From assembly GCA_037127315.1 (NCBI GenBank), contig JBBBDQ010001456.1, positions 2,137,501 to 2,201,500 of the forward strand: a DNA stretch of 64,000 nucleotides, given 5' to 3'. The position numbers and the translations under genes were made by a program. Each line of letters starts with the position of its first letter. Within the stretch, counting starts at the first letter, position 1. Positions 24,961-34,508 of the stretch are shown here, piece by piece. Below the pieces are notes generated by a model. It worked only from the letters and a program-made list of their open reading frames with translations, was not told the DNA's origin and did not search any database. The DNA comes from Ascarosepion bandense (lineage: Eukaryota; Mollusca; Cephalopoda; Sepiida; Sepiidae).

Positions 24961-25690
24961 TTAAGCAAGTTTGGAATAATGCTCAAAAAACAAAACCAGT
25001 TGTCCACAAGTTGGGCAGGATCTCGTATGATGATATACCCAAGCCATTATGCACTCCTCATCAAAGTTATGACCACATTCCAAAAGTTTTTGAGTTTTAA
25101 CTTCAACACAAAGAGCAAACTGATTTTCATTCTTAACTGCTGTTGGAGTAGTTATATATAGCTGATTTTTTTTTGTGCTATATAGATTTTGTCTCAAGAA
25201 CAAACTCTCTCATTGTCAAACCTACAAGTACAGCATCAGCCTTAGTTCTGTCAGTATTTGAAAGTTTTTCCAATATAACTTGAACAAGCTTTTCATTGTT
25301 TCCTTTCTTGTATTGATATCAATTTTAGCTGGCAGAACTAATGACAGGATACTCATCACATTATATCCATATCTTTACATTGTATCCTTAAAATCATGCT
25401 TTGTTGCTGCAAGATTAAAACCAATTCTCCATTCAACCTGAGAATTCTTTAATGGAAGGTCTTAGAACTGCTTAGGATTCCATTTAGAGTTGGCTGAAAA
25501 TGGCTGTGCTTGAAATTTGTGATATGTTGGACTGAGGACATAACATAGATTAGAGATATCTGCAGAACACTTACTAGTGCTTGTAGAAGATTTTTCTGGA
25601 GTGAGGTAGTCACTCTGAAAGAAATAGTTTTAATCATTTGAAGAAATGGTAGTGGACAGATTGTATTTTTTACAGCTTTCATAAATTGTT
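24961..25690 (-). pseudogene. RING-finger-like coding stretch inside gypsy-4
   Basis: The clearest part is the 80-residue frame ending at 24961. It has 'LECGHNFDEECIMAW', about 8 residues, then 'SCPTCG', i.e. Cys-x-His...Cys...Cys-x2-Cys as in RING E3 ligases. The first Cys pair is incomplete (one Cys in 'ALCVEV'). Upstream on minus, coherent protein-like sequence continues to about 25690 ('LPAKIDINTRK', 'NSQVEWRIGFNLAATKHDF') but is broken by about four stops and one frameshift. I do not recognise the parent gene. It lies where a gypsy element should carry RT and integrase, so it may be a captured cellular sequence or a retrocopy that landed there. Confidence 0.45.
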
Positions 25691-25699
25691 TTAGGTTTT

Positions 25700-26130
25700 G
25701 TCATCTTCATACAGGTCTACAGTTGGGTGTAAGATTAGAAAAGACAGCAGGGTATGGTATGTTAATTATAGTGAGGCTGCATTTTAATGGTGGCTCAGGC
25801 CCCCCTGGATAATATTTGAACATGGGAATGTTGCCAAAGAAAATTGTGAGCCAATATTATATCACTATAGAGTCTTCATCATTAGAAGTTTTACATTTTT
25901 GTAGATAACTCTTTTTACTTTTACTTCCACATAGCAAATCCCAGTACTTGAGTTGACAATGCAGTGTTGGCCATTGCTACTATACTGACATATGGAAAAA
26001 TTTTCCACTTGTTAAATTTTGCTATGTTCAAACTGACAAAATTCTTGAAGCTGATACAGATCTACCAGAGCATTTAGGGGTAGGCCATTAGCCTCTAAGT
26101 ATATAATGGTATTTGATAAGAAACTAGATT
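25700..26130 (-). pseudogene. gypsy-4 aspartic-protease region, broken
   Basis: Minus-strand frames contain 'LPLNALVDLYQ' where the retropepsin motif ALVDTGS is expected, then 'DIILAHNFLWQHSHVQI', the family's segment after the active site (usually DIILG.DFL..H). 'PAVFSNLTPNCRPV' near 25720 is the typical joint toward the RT. The catalytic DTG is destroyed and several stops are present. Confidence 0.5.
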
Positions 26131-26159
26131 GGACTGAGAAGGAACAGGGTACAGAGATT

Positions 26160-26454
26160 TTTCTTTTGTTGTTTTTACAAACCTTGTCTCAGTCACCTTT
26201 CTTTCCAGAAAACAGGTAATTATCATCTCTAGCAAGGCTTTTCAGGAGTGGCTGTATTTGCCACCACAGAAAAAGCAAGCATGTCTAGTGGAGGCCATGG
26301 CTTCTGGGTTTTCTAGGGGGACTGGGGGTTAAGGGAATGCAGAAAAAGATTTTCTGTCTGTCATATTTATAGAATATATAATGAACAGCTGCATCCACTG
26401 CTAGGAAGGTTGGGTCACTGTATCGGGCCAGGATGTCTTTCTAGTCAGAATCCA
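26160..26454 (-). pseudogene. gypsy-4 gag C-terminal zinc knuckle, broken
   Basis: Contains 'CFFCGGKYSHS' on minus near 26270, the start of a CCHC knuckle, followed by basic sequence leading into the protease region. It is separated from the main gag by LINE copy E, which inserted at 26455-26999. Confidence 0.5.
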
Positions 26455-26999
26455 TTTTGCACATTTATAAATCTACCATTCGTCTTTGCATTGAATACTG
26501 TTGCCATATCTGGTTGGGTACTCCTGCTATTAATTTTGAGGTTCTCGACATAATCCAAAGAAGGACCTTCAGTATAATTGATCTTGACTTAGCAGCTCAT
26601 CTCTACTAACATGATGTGGCTTCCCACTGTCTTTTTTACAAATATTTTCATGGCAACTGCTCTTTTGAGCTTTTTTTCTGGTTCTTTAACCACATGCATT
26701 TACTCATGCTACTAGATTGGCATCTAGGTCCCACTCTTTTAACATTGAAATAGTTAAATGTAACCATCTCTTCTACTCTAACAGTTTTTTCTCACCCTTC
26801 CTGTTTGCAATGCTCCCCTCATAGCTACAATCTTGAAAAGTTTAAATGCAACATCAATTGCTATCATCTATCTACTTGATTTCCATATATCCCTTATCTT
26901 TTCTTCAACATCCCTTGTACCTTGTTTTTTCTTTCACTGTAACCCCTGTGCACTAGTAGTGGTTCTGCCTTGCTTGGGGTGAAATGATTATAAAAAAAG
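26455..26999 (+). mobile_element. LINE copy E, 3' fragment (plus)
   Basis: Matches the last 550 bp of LINE family A-D: it begins 'cacatttataaatctacc' ('IYKSTIRLC.EYC.HIW' on translation) and ends with 'gccttgcttggggtgaaatg' and an A-rich tail. It is 5'-truncated and sits within the gypsy-4 gag. Confidence 0.85.
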
Positions 27000-27039
27000 A
27001 AAGAACCTAGTGAGGTAGTAAATGTTGTATTATGTTGGG

Positions 27040-27500
27040 CCACCTCTAATGCTCTAGTTAACCTGTACTGGCCAGGGATAAAGACCCTCTTATTCCAATA
27101 GTTACTGCCAGAAGTCTACTAATAGCAATCTATTAATGAATGCATCTATCACCAATTCACTCTGATACTGCTCAGCTAAGATAGCTGTAAAGGTACATCT
27201 TTTAAGTATGTTGAGTTCCTTGAGAAACTTATTAATAGATTTAAGAGGCTGCTGGTGCCTGGCAGTAAGCAGATGACTTGAGATAATTTTCTTTTCTTGA
27301 TATATAATTTATCTATAGAGTTCCTAGAACTTCCTTGAATGCAGTCATTTCAGAAAAGAATTCAAAAACAGATACAAATTTTATCAAGTAACGCAGTTTA
27401 TTGCAAGCAGCACTGTGACTGTCCTTCAAAAAATTGTAAAAAGATTCTTTGCCAGTGGTGATACTTCCTCTCAGCATCTGGTAAATTGGAACCAGTGGTT
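27040..27500 (-). pseudogene. gypsy-4 gag core, broken
   Basis: Minus frames read 'WQRIFLQFFE', 'LRYLIKFVSVFEFFSEM', 'QAPAASKSINKFLKELN' and 'LAEQYQSELVIDAFINRLL'. This order and spacing is that of the gag capsid domain in gypsy elements (W-x-R...Y..., then the 'R.QxxxESxxEF...L..L...C' and 'E..IRDAFI.GL' blocks). Several stops and a frameshift are present. Confidence 0.55.
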
Positions 27501-27539
27501 AGTTTCTCTAGATAGAGCCTATGTTTCATTAGTACGTAG

Positions 27540-27640
27540 GACCAGTGAGTTTAGCAGAATAAATTGTAATAGACAACACTGAATATCAACTTTAGAAGCT
27601 TTATTCTGCTAAGCTGAATTATTAATAATTAGATGACCCT
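27540..27640 (-). repeat. gypsy-4 5' LTR, inner part
   Basis: Shares 'ctttattctgctaa...attagatgac' with 24735-24780. A second 'ttattctgct' lies at about 27556. The rest of the LTR is found at 28895-28938, beyond a 1.25-kb interruption. Confidence 0.4.
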
Positions 27641-27732
27641 TATAAAGAGGGTTTAGTGTGATGTTTACCCATCTCAGTCACTATAATGATACCTGGTCTC
27701 TGAAGTCAATCAATGGTTGATCATTTCGATCC

Positions 27733-27763
27733 AAACTCAGTCCTGTCCCACAGGACTGAGTTT
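27733..27763. repeat. Perfect 14-bp inverted repeat with 3-nt loop
   Basis: AAACTCAGTCCTGT (27733-27746), loop CCC, then the exact reverse complement (27750-27763). Outside it GATC/GATC blocks give further, imperfect symmetry. Confidence 0.9.
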
Positions 27764-28755
27764 GATTGATCACAAGGTCAGTTTGGTTGCTCACTGCTGA
27801 AATCCTCAGTGTGGGGTGAAATGTCAAATTGAATAATAACAAAGTATCTTTGCAAGATTAAAACTGAATTTTTATGTAGGTGTTTTTTCTTGGTTCAATT
27901 CTATTGTTTCTCTATGTAAACAAATTCAATTCCAATCTATGTCTTTTATCAGATGTAACACTTCTTCCAGTTTAGTTTATCTTGCACAAGGCTTAAGTCA
28001 GAGGTTCTCCTCAGGCAGCCTTTCTTGTTTTGATGTTTATAATCTCTCAGTTGGCTGCTGGAACTGCAACATCTCGCTAACTGCCTTTGTGTGTTCATTT
28101 TTATGGACCCCATACACAAAGCATTTCTTGTTGCTGTCACTAGGTAATCCGTCATTCTTTTGGGAAAGAGGATTCCCTTTCTTGGTTGGTGCAGTTAGAG
28201 GCAATGTGCTGCTTTACCACCCTCTCCTTTTCTTGTTGGTATCTCACATCACCACCTGTTAAGGGTTGAAGACTTTTCTTTTCTTAGTATTTCTAGTGTG
28301 CCCACCACCTGTTACCCTTTGACTGTTTGGCAGCACTCCTTCTTTCTCAAATTGGCATCTCTCACAACACTCTTTGAGGGCATGTGACTCTCTCTCTCTC
28401 TCCTCAGCATTTTATTACTTGTTATTTCAAATCCCAGAATCTCTATTTTAGAAAAAAAACAAAAAATGTTTTTATCTGCTTTGAAATTAGAGAAATACCA
28501 TGCTTTTTTTTTTTTTTTTTATCAGGGTCATTAAATTTCCACAATAACAAGGAACTCTGTCCATAGTTCAAATTTACCTCTGGTTGACTTCTCTTAAAAT
28601 CATTAATCAATTTCTGTCTTTCCCTATCTTGTGACTTTTCTGTTCATGTTTTGATAACCAACTCTCTCATAAATCATCAATCAGTCCAAAAGCACAGGGC
28701 TTCTGATTTCATTTATCCATGGGAAATTTCTCTTTCTGTTTTTTGACAAGAAAAA

Positions 28756-28847
28756 TCCTCACTTTTTCTCCCAGTATATCCTCACTTTTTCTCCCAGTAT
28801 ATCCTCACTTTTTCTCCCAGTATATCCTCATTCTTTCTCTTGGTATG
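28756..28847. repeat. Four-copy 23-bp tandem repeat
   Basis: Unit starts 'tcctcactttttctcccag' at 28756, 28779, 28802 and, diverged, 28825. Confidence 0.9.
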
Positions 28848-28894
28848 CCTATCACTATATCTATTAATTCTTGCCTGTGTACCAGAAAATAGTG

Positions 28895-28938
28895 TTACAG
28901 TTAGTATTGAAATGGGTAAGATAGGATAGTTCACTATG
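28895..28938 (-). repeat. gypsy-4 5' LTR, outer end
   Basis: On minus starts TGAACTATCC at 28938 and continues like 24829 downward ('cttacccatttcaatact'). Confidence 0.45.
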
Positions 28939-29424
28939 ATCATTATTATTATTAAAATGTTTTAGTGGGGTTTGTTACATAAAAAAATCAATCAACATAA
29001 AGCATTTTGAAATTGATTGCTGTGTTCTCATTTTATTCATGCAGGAATTAAAGTCAAGTTGTAAACAAAACCACACAAATCTTCTGCTTTCTGTGATTTT
29101 GTTGGGGAAACTTATGCTCTGAATAAGTTATTTATATAAAATAAATTTTGCTGTCAATAAAAATTTGCCCACATAACACACTGAAAAATACAATTATCCA
29201 AAACCAGAATATCTGAAATTATTTTTTCCCAAGCAACTGAGTTTCTTAGATTATAGATGAAAAGGCAACAAATAAAACCTATTATGAGATCTAAAATATA
29301 TTTAATGTTGTGGTTTATTTAATTAATATATTTCTTAACAATCTACATATTCACTATTGAGCTTATCAGGTTACTGTTCAATATTACTCAAAGCATATTT
29401 TTTTCAAATAACATTTTCTATAAG

Positions 29425-29640
29425 TTATAAAAAATATGGAAAAGACCCTGACGTAACATGGAGTATAGTGAAAACAGTCAAGCCTTACAACAGTGGCAAA
29501 ATATATAGACTGTGCCAAGAAGAAAAGTTAGGTATTATGTTATTCCCAAACAAAAATGAATTACTGAATGAAAAAACAGAAATTATGACTAAGTGTAACC
29601 AGACCATAAAAATATCTATTAAGGCTAAAACATAACTTAT
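29425..29640 (+). pseudogene. Penelope-like GIY-YIG nuclease, C-terminal fragment
   Basis: Within the frame 29357-29635, 'KKYGKDPDVTWSIVKTVKPY' followed by 'CQEEKLGIM', 'NKNELLNEKTEIM' and 'KCNQ' parallels the end of the GIY-YIG domain in the copy at 35.7-36.4 kb ('KWKILKKARTAKS', 'CLQEKIEILKY', 'NKLLNQRHETTVNCKH'). The equivalent Cys...Cys positions are partly kept. The catalytic YIG end is missing. A hammerhead-like sequence follows 75 bp downstream, as expected for the terminal repeat of such elements. Confidence 0.65.
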
Positions 29641-29710
29641 TCTAATTTTGAAAATTGTGCAATCATAAAAAATCCCCGTTATGTGAATAATAAAAAAACC
29701 CGGTAAAATC

Positions 29711-29768
29711 AGTTATTGCAAATTGCCTGTAGACACCACATGGTAGAAACCTAGGTTGCATAATAACT
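29711..29768 (+). ncRNA. Hammerhead ribozyme relic (Penelope-type)
   Basis: Layout: outer stem I AGTTATT/AATAACT; inner stem I TGC/GCA; CTGTAGA where CTGANGA is required (A6 changed to T); stem II ACCA/TGGT; GAAA core; stem III ACC/GGT with T before the cleavage point. All parts match the intact copy at 62824-62881 apart from the core change, so it is probably inactive. Confidence 0.6.
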
Positions 29769-30186
29769 CATTTACAAATTAAAAATATTCAAAAGTTCTA
29801 CAATATAATTGTATTGAACACTTTTTAATACAACTGTGTAACTTATTATGACCAAAAACTAAGTAATTAAATAATTTTATATATATACATATATAGAGAC
29901 AGACAGTTGTTATGTAATGATTTAAACAATTTTTAGGCAATTTCCAATCTTTTCTGAGCAATAAAATTCATATAACTTAAAAACTTAACTTTATGACTTT
30001 TCTGAAAAAGATTTTCTTATAGTAAATTCATATGATTACAAAATTAAAAACAAATTTAAGTTTTTAGTGCCACTGGTAAAGCATTTAGAGCTGTAGAAGT
30101 GTCTATTTTTCTATGCATTCCTTCCTTTTGAATAATTTTGAACTTGATGAATTTATATTTCTGTAATTTGATGTTCTTTTTAGGAC

Positions 30187-30191
30187 ATTAC
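30187..30191. repeat. Target-site duplication of gypsy-2 (ATTAC), left
   Basis: ATTAC directly abuts the LTR end. The same 5 bp abut the other LTR end at 55456-55460. Confidence 0.75.
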
Positions 30192-30323
30192 TGTTATATC
30201 TTATATATCTTGCAGTTTCAGTACTTGATATGTGGTACATCTTTACGTGTGATATAACAGAGATCAAAAAGTTAGCAGCTTAGCACTTAAGTAGAACTCT
30301 GCTCATTTGCATAGGATACCACA
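30192..30323 (-). repeat. gypsy-2 3' LTR
   Basis: On minus, a purine tract 'agagaggg' precedes TGTGGTATCCTATGC at 30323. The end, with 'tcaagtactgaaactgcaag', matches 42256-42316. Length about 132 bp. Confidence 0.65.
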
Positions 30324-30359
30324 CCCTCTCTGAACCAAAGTGGTTGTATACCCTTGTTT

Positions 30360-30469
30360 TTCCTGTTGCTACTATTGATTTATGTAGTTCTTGCTTTTGC
30401 TCCTATTTTTTATTGGTGACCTTGGTTTTTCTTCATCCTCTTCTTTGTTAGTTTTTTCTTCTACACCTA
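30360..30469 (-). pseudogene. gypsy-2 pol C-terminal tail, distal piece
   Basis: Acidic/basic tail sequence (for example 'KTNKEEDEEKPRSP') that continues in frame from the piece at 32026-32263 when the Tc1 element is taken as an insertion. It ends in a stop shortly before the LTR. The tail has no catalytic role of its own. Confidence 0.55.
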
Positions 30470-30680
30470 CACTCCCGATCAAAAATTTAAGACCACTTAA
30501 AAATCTTTAAAAAGAAATTTTTTTTTTTTACAGATAGATTTTAAACTCCTCCCACTTAAGGTTACCAATACTACAATCTGAAAGGTTATGGAAATAAGCT
30601 ATATTCCAAACATTTTATTTAGAAATTTACATTTTTATAAAATGAGGCAATTTACACATGATCAAAATTATAAGACCAGT
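30470..30680. repeat. Left terminal inverted repeat of the Tc1 element
   Basis: Pairs with 31817-32023. Outer and inner segments ('aagaccacttaaaaatc' and 'aaaattataagaccag') are both present in each arm, the likely paired transposase-binding sites. Confidence 0.9.
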
Positions 30681-30761
30681 GGTATAAATTGTTAGATCTA
30701 TGGTAATTCCAATGTTTTTAGTTCAGTTAGAGATTAGCAATCACTGCGTAAAGGTGTTACC

Positions 30762-31762
30762 ATGCCTAAAGCAAGCAAACTTACTGAAGTTGAGCATTCT
30801 CAAATTCTAGAATTCCATAAGCAAGGTTTGTCACAGCGGGCGTCGCAGCTAAGGTAAATCGCAGTAAAACTGTGATTTGCAACTTTCTAAAGAACAGTGA
30901 GAATTATGGAAAAGCAAAATCCTCTGGTAGGCCCCACAAAATTTCTCCTGCATTGAGTAGGAGAATACGATGGGTTGTTATGAAAGATGGGGGACTTTCT
31001 TCTAGTCAAATTAAGGCAGTCAAAGATGCTGATTGCAGTCCTGTAACCATCAGACAACACTTACGACAAAAAGGCATGATAAATAAAAAGCGTAAACAAA
31101 TTCCTCAGCTGCTTCCACATCACAAGGTGGACCGCTTAAAGTTTGGTTGTGAATACCAAACATGGGACGTTGAGAAGTGGAAGAAAGTCCTGTTTTCTGA
31201 TAAGAAAAAATTCAATCTTGATGGTCCTGATGGCTTCAAATGATATTGGCCTAACAAAAACATGCCTCCTGAAATCTTCTCCACACGTCATAGTGGTGGA
31301 GAGTTTCTAATGGTATGGGGTGCCTTTTCTTACAGAGGGACAATGGAGCTCCAGGTGGTACAGGGTCATCAGACAGCAGCTGGTTATGTTAGCATGCTAC
31401 AAAAAGCATCTTTGATGACAGAGGGCCATCATTTGTGTGGGGATGGATGGTTATTCTAACAGTATACTGCTGCAATCCATGCTGCAAGACGGACATTGAC
31501 CTTTCTACAAGAAAATGGGGTCCATCTCTTGAGACATCCTGCATGCTCACCAGACTTGAACCCAATTGAAAATGTTTGAGGATGGATGACAAGAGATGTT
31601 TATCAAAATGGCAAACAATATTCAACAAAAAATGAACTTCGTGAAGCCATCTTCAGAAGCTGGAGCAACATCCCCCTCACCTTAATGGAAACGCTTATTT
31701 CTAGCATGCCCGACAGAATTTTTGAAGTCATCAAAAGTAGTGGAGGTATAACTCATTATTAG
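30762..31762 (+). pseudogene. Tc1-family transposase, broken
   Basis: Start ATG at 30762 (MPKASKLTEVEHSQIL). An N-terminal helix-turn-helix and linker region follow ('[18 protein letters not shown]', '[14 protein letters not shown]'). The catalytic domain has '[11 protein letters not shown]' (first Asp), then '[15 protein letters not shown]'. The second Asp, normally in 'W.FQQDNAAIH', is lost (reads 'QYTAAIHAA' after a stop), and 'SPDLNPIENV' gives the Glu of a DD34E-type triad. Stops occur near 30855, 31241, 31457 and 31577. The full length would be about 330-340 residues, as usual. The enzyme would cut and paste the element via its inverted repeats. Confidence 0.9.
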
Positions 31763-31816
31763 ATTTGGTTGTTGAATGTTTTCATACACTTGTACAATTT
31801 CGTAGAACTTTTGTCT

Positions 31817-32023
31817 CTGGTCTTATAATTTTGATTGTGTAAATCGCCTCATTTTATAAAAATGTAAAATTCTAAATAAAATGTTTGGAATGTAGCTTTT
31901 TGCTTCCATAACCTTTTAGATTGTAGTATTGGTAACCTTAAATGGGAGAAGTTTAAAATCTATCCATGAAAAAAATTTCTTTTTAAAGATTTTTAAGTGG
32001 TCTTAAATTCTTGATCGGAAGTG
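31817..32023. repeat. Right terminal inverted repeat of the Tc1 element
   Basis: Reverse complement of 30470-30680 with minor differences. Confidence 0.9.
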
Positions 32024-32025
32024 TA

Positions 32026-32263
32026 TGTCCATTTCTTGTTCATCTTCATCACTGTAATTTTCTCTCTCTTCTTGCTTCTGCGTTTCTGTTCTCTGCTCTG
32101 CCTCCTCATTGTAGTTACCATTCTTCCCTCGACTTTGGTCTTCCATCTCCACATTGTCTGACACAATCATTTTTCTAAATTGATCCACATAAGTCAAAAC
32201 ATACTGCTCTGTCTTCTCAATCATTTGCATGAGGGATAGTATTTCTCTTAATGTCAAAATCAA
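32026..32263 (-). pseudogene. gypsy-2 integrase end and acidic pol tail, proximal piece
   Basis: Contains 'YVDQFRKMIV', like the '..VNQLRKR' end of gypsy integrases, then an acidic/Gln-rich tail reaching the Tc1 insertion point. The integrase zinc and catalytic domains are absent between this piece and RNase H, so an internal deletion is likely near 32263. Confidence 0.5.
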
Positions 32264-32921
32264 ATGATGTGATTTTAATGGCCCAGCGTAAAATTCTCAG
32301 TGACGTAACCTTTGGCAGCTCCTTCCTTGGGTTAAAAATAAACTCCACCAGCTTGTGGTCAGACTTTAATAAAAATTTCTTACCTGTTAAAATATTTTGT
32401 GTCCTCTCTATACTCCAAACAATTGCTAGGGCCTCTTTTTAATGTTTGAGTAATTTATCTCTGCTGTTGCCAATCTCCTAGAAAAGTACATTATTGCATG
32501 ATCTTCCAGTGATAGGATAGTAGCAATCGCTTTCTCACTCACACCTATGGTTAACATTATCTTTTTCTTAGGATCTCTTTTTTATAATTGTTTTCAGTAT
32601 CATCAAAGTGTTATTTTGTCTTTGTGTCCATTCAAACTCTGTTCTTTTTACACAATTCTGACAATGGTTCAATCAGTTCACTATTTTTCGAGATGTATCT
32701 ACTGTAAGAATTTATTAACCCTAAAAAGGATTTGAATTCTTTTTTATTGGTTGGAGTCATTATCTCTATAATCTTTTTTGTCAGCCTTTCATTTGGTGCT
32801 ATACTGTTCTTCGATATTTGGTATTCCAAATATGCCAGGTTCTTGCAATCAGAGTTACATTTGTCTCTATAAATGTTTAATCCAGCCTTTTTCAATCACT
32901 ATAATATTTGATCCTTTTATG
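32264..32921 (-). pseudogene. gypsy-2 RT end and RNase H, broken
   Basis: The frame 32895-32632 has 'LKKAGLNIYRDKC', 'LAYLEYQISKNSI', 'EIMTPTNKKEFKSFLGLINS' and 'YSRYISKNSELIEPLSEL': RT thumb and connection blocks of gypsy pol. From about 32600 down come 'VSEKAIATILSLEDHAIMYF' and 'RRLATAEINYS', RNase H blocks. Several stops are present. The upstream part of the same RT is at 41181-41400, beyond gypsy-1. Confidence 0.75.
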
Positions 32922-32925
32922 GATC

Positions 32926-33143
32926 AGGTTAAGGTCTGAAAAGAACAACACGACCACAAGGGTAGAAATAACAAATATATATTAACAAGAAATAACAATA
33001 CAAAATCTGGAAGGTGTTAAGTATAACTGTCAGTCTGGTTTGGAGTGAACTACTACCAACTCGACTCTCTCTTTTTTGAGAAGTGTAGTATATATAGTGT
33101 TAAGAAGAGTTAAATCTAGAGTTACAGGTAAGGACCTATGACA
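32926..33143 (-). repeat. gypsy-1 3' LTR
   Basis: On minus it starts at 33143 (TGTCATAGG) right after a polypurine tract of G residues and ends 'cagaccttaacct'. 'gtagtatatatagtgtt' is shared with the other LTR and may include the promoter TATA. Confidence 0.8.
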
Positions 33144-33216
33144 TCCCCCCCCACCAAGCTTTTACCTCGCAGGGGTCTTTAAGGTTTATTCCTCTTTGGA
33201 TTAATCATCAAAAGCT

Positions 33217-34492
33217 CTATAAATTTTCTTTTTCTTTTCTGTGGTTCTGAAAATGCTTGAGGGCTTTGTATATCAAATGTGTCAAATATTGTGTCCATTG
33301 ATTCCTCCTCTTCCTCCCTTTTAAATGTCTTTTATGTGAGAACTTTAGACCCTGAATTATGTAAATCATGTTCTCGATCCGTTTCTCTATTGTACCTGGC
33401 TCCCAATAGGATGTGTTGTTTTTGAACATTTTAAAAAAACTTTCTCCCCTTGACTAACTTTTCTTTTCGGTACAAACGATGTTGGTGATTGCTTTGTCTG
33501 TTTCGGCAGTAACTTGTTGAATACCGATCTAATTTTTCGTGCAAACATTACTTTCGCCGGTGATAGTGCCGATGGCGTAGTACTGTTTGGTGTAATTCTA
33601 TACACTTTCAAGAATTGTTGTAATACCTTTTTTGTTGGTATGCCATAAGCTTTTCTTAGTGCTCTTTTTAGTGTATCTACAAACCTCTCCGCTTGACCGT
33701 TTCACCTTGGGTGGTATGGTGGAGATTTAATGTGTTTCACCTGAAAGGTTTCACAAAATTTTTGAAAGTCAGCAGATGTAAATTGTGTCTCATTATTGGT
33801 GACTAGAAAATCCACCACTCCGAAGTGAGCAAACAGCACGTGGAGGCAATTTATTGTCATCTCAGAAGTAGGTTTTCTTCAATGAAATACTTCTGGCCAT
33901 TTGCTGTAACTGTCTACTACAATCAAGTAATAGAAGCCCTCTAATAGACCTGTGAAATCTGCATGGATTCTTGACCACAGTAGTTCTGTCTTTGACCATG
34001 GCTTATGAGTGATTGGAGGTGCCTTGGCAGCTAAAGAACAGCCCTTGCATTTTTCCACCATATGTACAATATCTTGATCCATGTTTTGCCAGTACACAAA
34101 ACTTCGCATTAAGAAATTCATCCTGGGTGGCCCACGTATAAATTCTTGAGGATTCTTCTTTGTAGTGTTTCCGGGATTACTATTCTTTCATTATATAGTA
34201 GAACATTATCACATAATGAAAAACTGTCTGGGATATGATTATTTTCTGCAATTTTTGTTTTCGTTTCCTTTATAAATTCGTCATTCACTGCTTCGTTTCT
34301 TATTTCCTGTAATGTAACGGGGAGGTCTCGAATCGTACTGAATAATGATGCTCTAATATCTCCCTCATTACGTAAAACGGCAATTACGGAATCTTCTAAT
34401 GGCTCCGTTTTCTTTCTCGAAAGACTGTCTGCGTGCTCGATTTTGTTTGATGGAAGATACTCTAATTTGAAGTTATAATTTAATAGCATCAT
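33217..34492 (-). pseudogene. gypsy-1 integrase, broken
   Basis: Minus frames in order: 34492-34118 with the RNase H end 'PSNKIEHADSLSRKK' and the integrase N-terminus ('RRILKNLYVGHPG', first zinc His); 34121-33879 with 'YWQNMDQDIVHMVEKCKGC' (second His and Cys pair) and 'WSRIHADFTGLLEGFYYLIVVD' (first catalytic Asp); and the C-terminal 'TPSALSPAKVMFARKIR' and 'GEKVFLK' joined out of frame to 'YWEPGTIEKRIENMIYIIQG' (33611-33217). Stops and shifts lie between these blocks. It would insert the element cDNA into the genome. Confidence 0.8.
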
Positions 34493-34508
34493 CCCTCATC
34501 TTAGTAAT

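Larger units (their letters stand above)
27641..28894. other. Insertion splitting the gypsy-4 5' LTR, origin unknown
   Basis: No element signature. It contains a perfect hairpin (27733-27763) and a 23-bp tandem repeat (28756-28847). Open frames on plus (27939-28262) are Phe/Ser/Leu-rich and unconvincing as a gene. Confidence 0.4.
24730..28938 (-). mobile_element. gypsy-4: wrecked Ty3/gypsy-type element with a RING-like insert
   Basis: On minus a G-rich tract near 24842 is followed by 'tgaactatcc', which also occurs at 28938 going down. Both stretches continue with similar sequence to a shared 'agaataaag' block near 24740 and 27605. They are read as 3' and 5' LTRs, the 5' one being split by about 1.25 kb (27640-28895). 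Between them lie gag, zinc-knuckle and protease traces in the right order, a LINE insertion, and a RING-type coding stretch, but no RT, RNase H or integrase motifs. Confidence 0.5.
30470..32023 (+). mobile_element. Tc1/mariner-type DNA transposon with about 210-bp inverted repeats
   Basis: Ends 'cactcccgatcaaa' (30470) and its reverse complement (32023). TA dinucleotides at 30468-30469 and 32024-32025 are the target duplication. The inverted repeats extend about 210 bp (30470-30680 and 31817-32023), long for Tc1 elements and like the IR/DR type. It inserted into the C-terminal tail region of gypsy-2 pol. The single transposase gene is broken. Confidence 0.92.

Noticed and set aside
24961..25205. 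A functional host RING E3 ligase gene
   Set aside because: Only the last 80 codons are open, the upstream sequence has several stops and a frameshift, and one zinc-binding Cys is missing. It is kept as a pseudogene instead.
27939..28262. 107-residue plus-strand frame
   Set aside because: Phe/Ser/Leu-rich translation of T-rich DNA, lying within an unknown insertion and without domain features.
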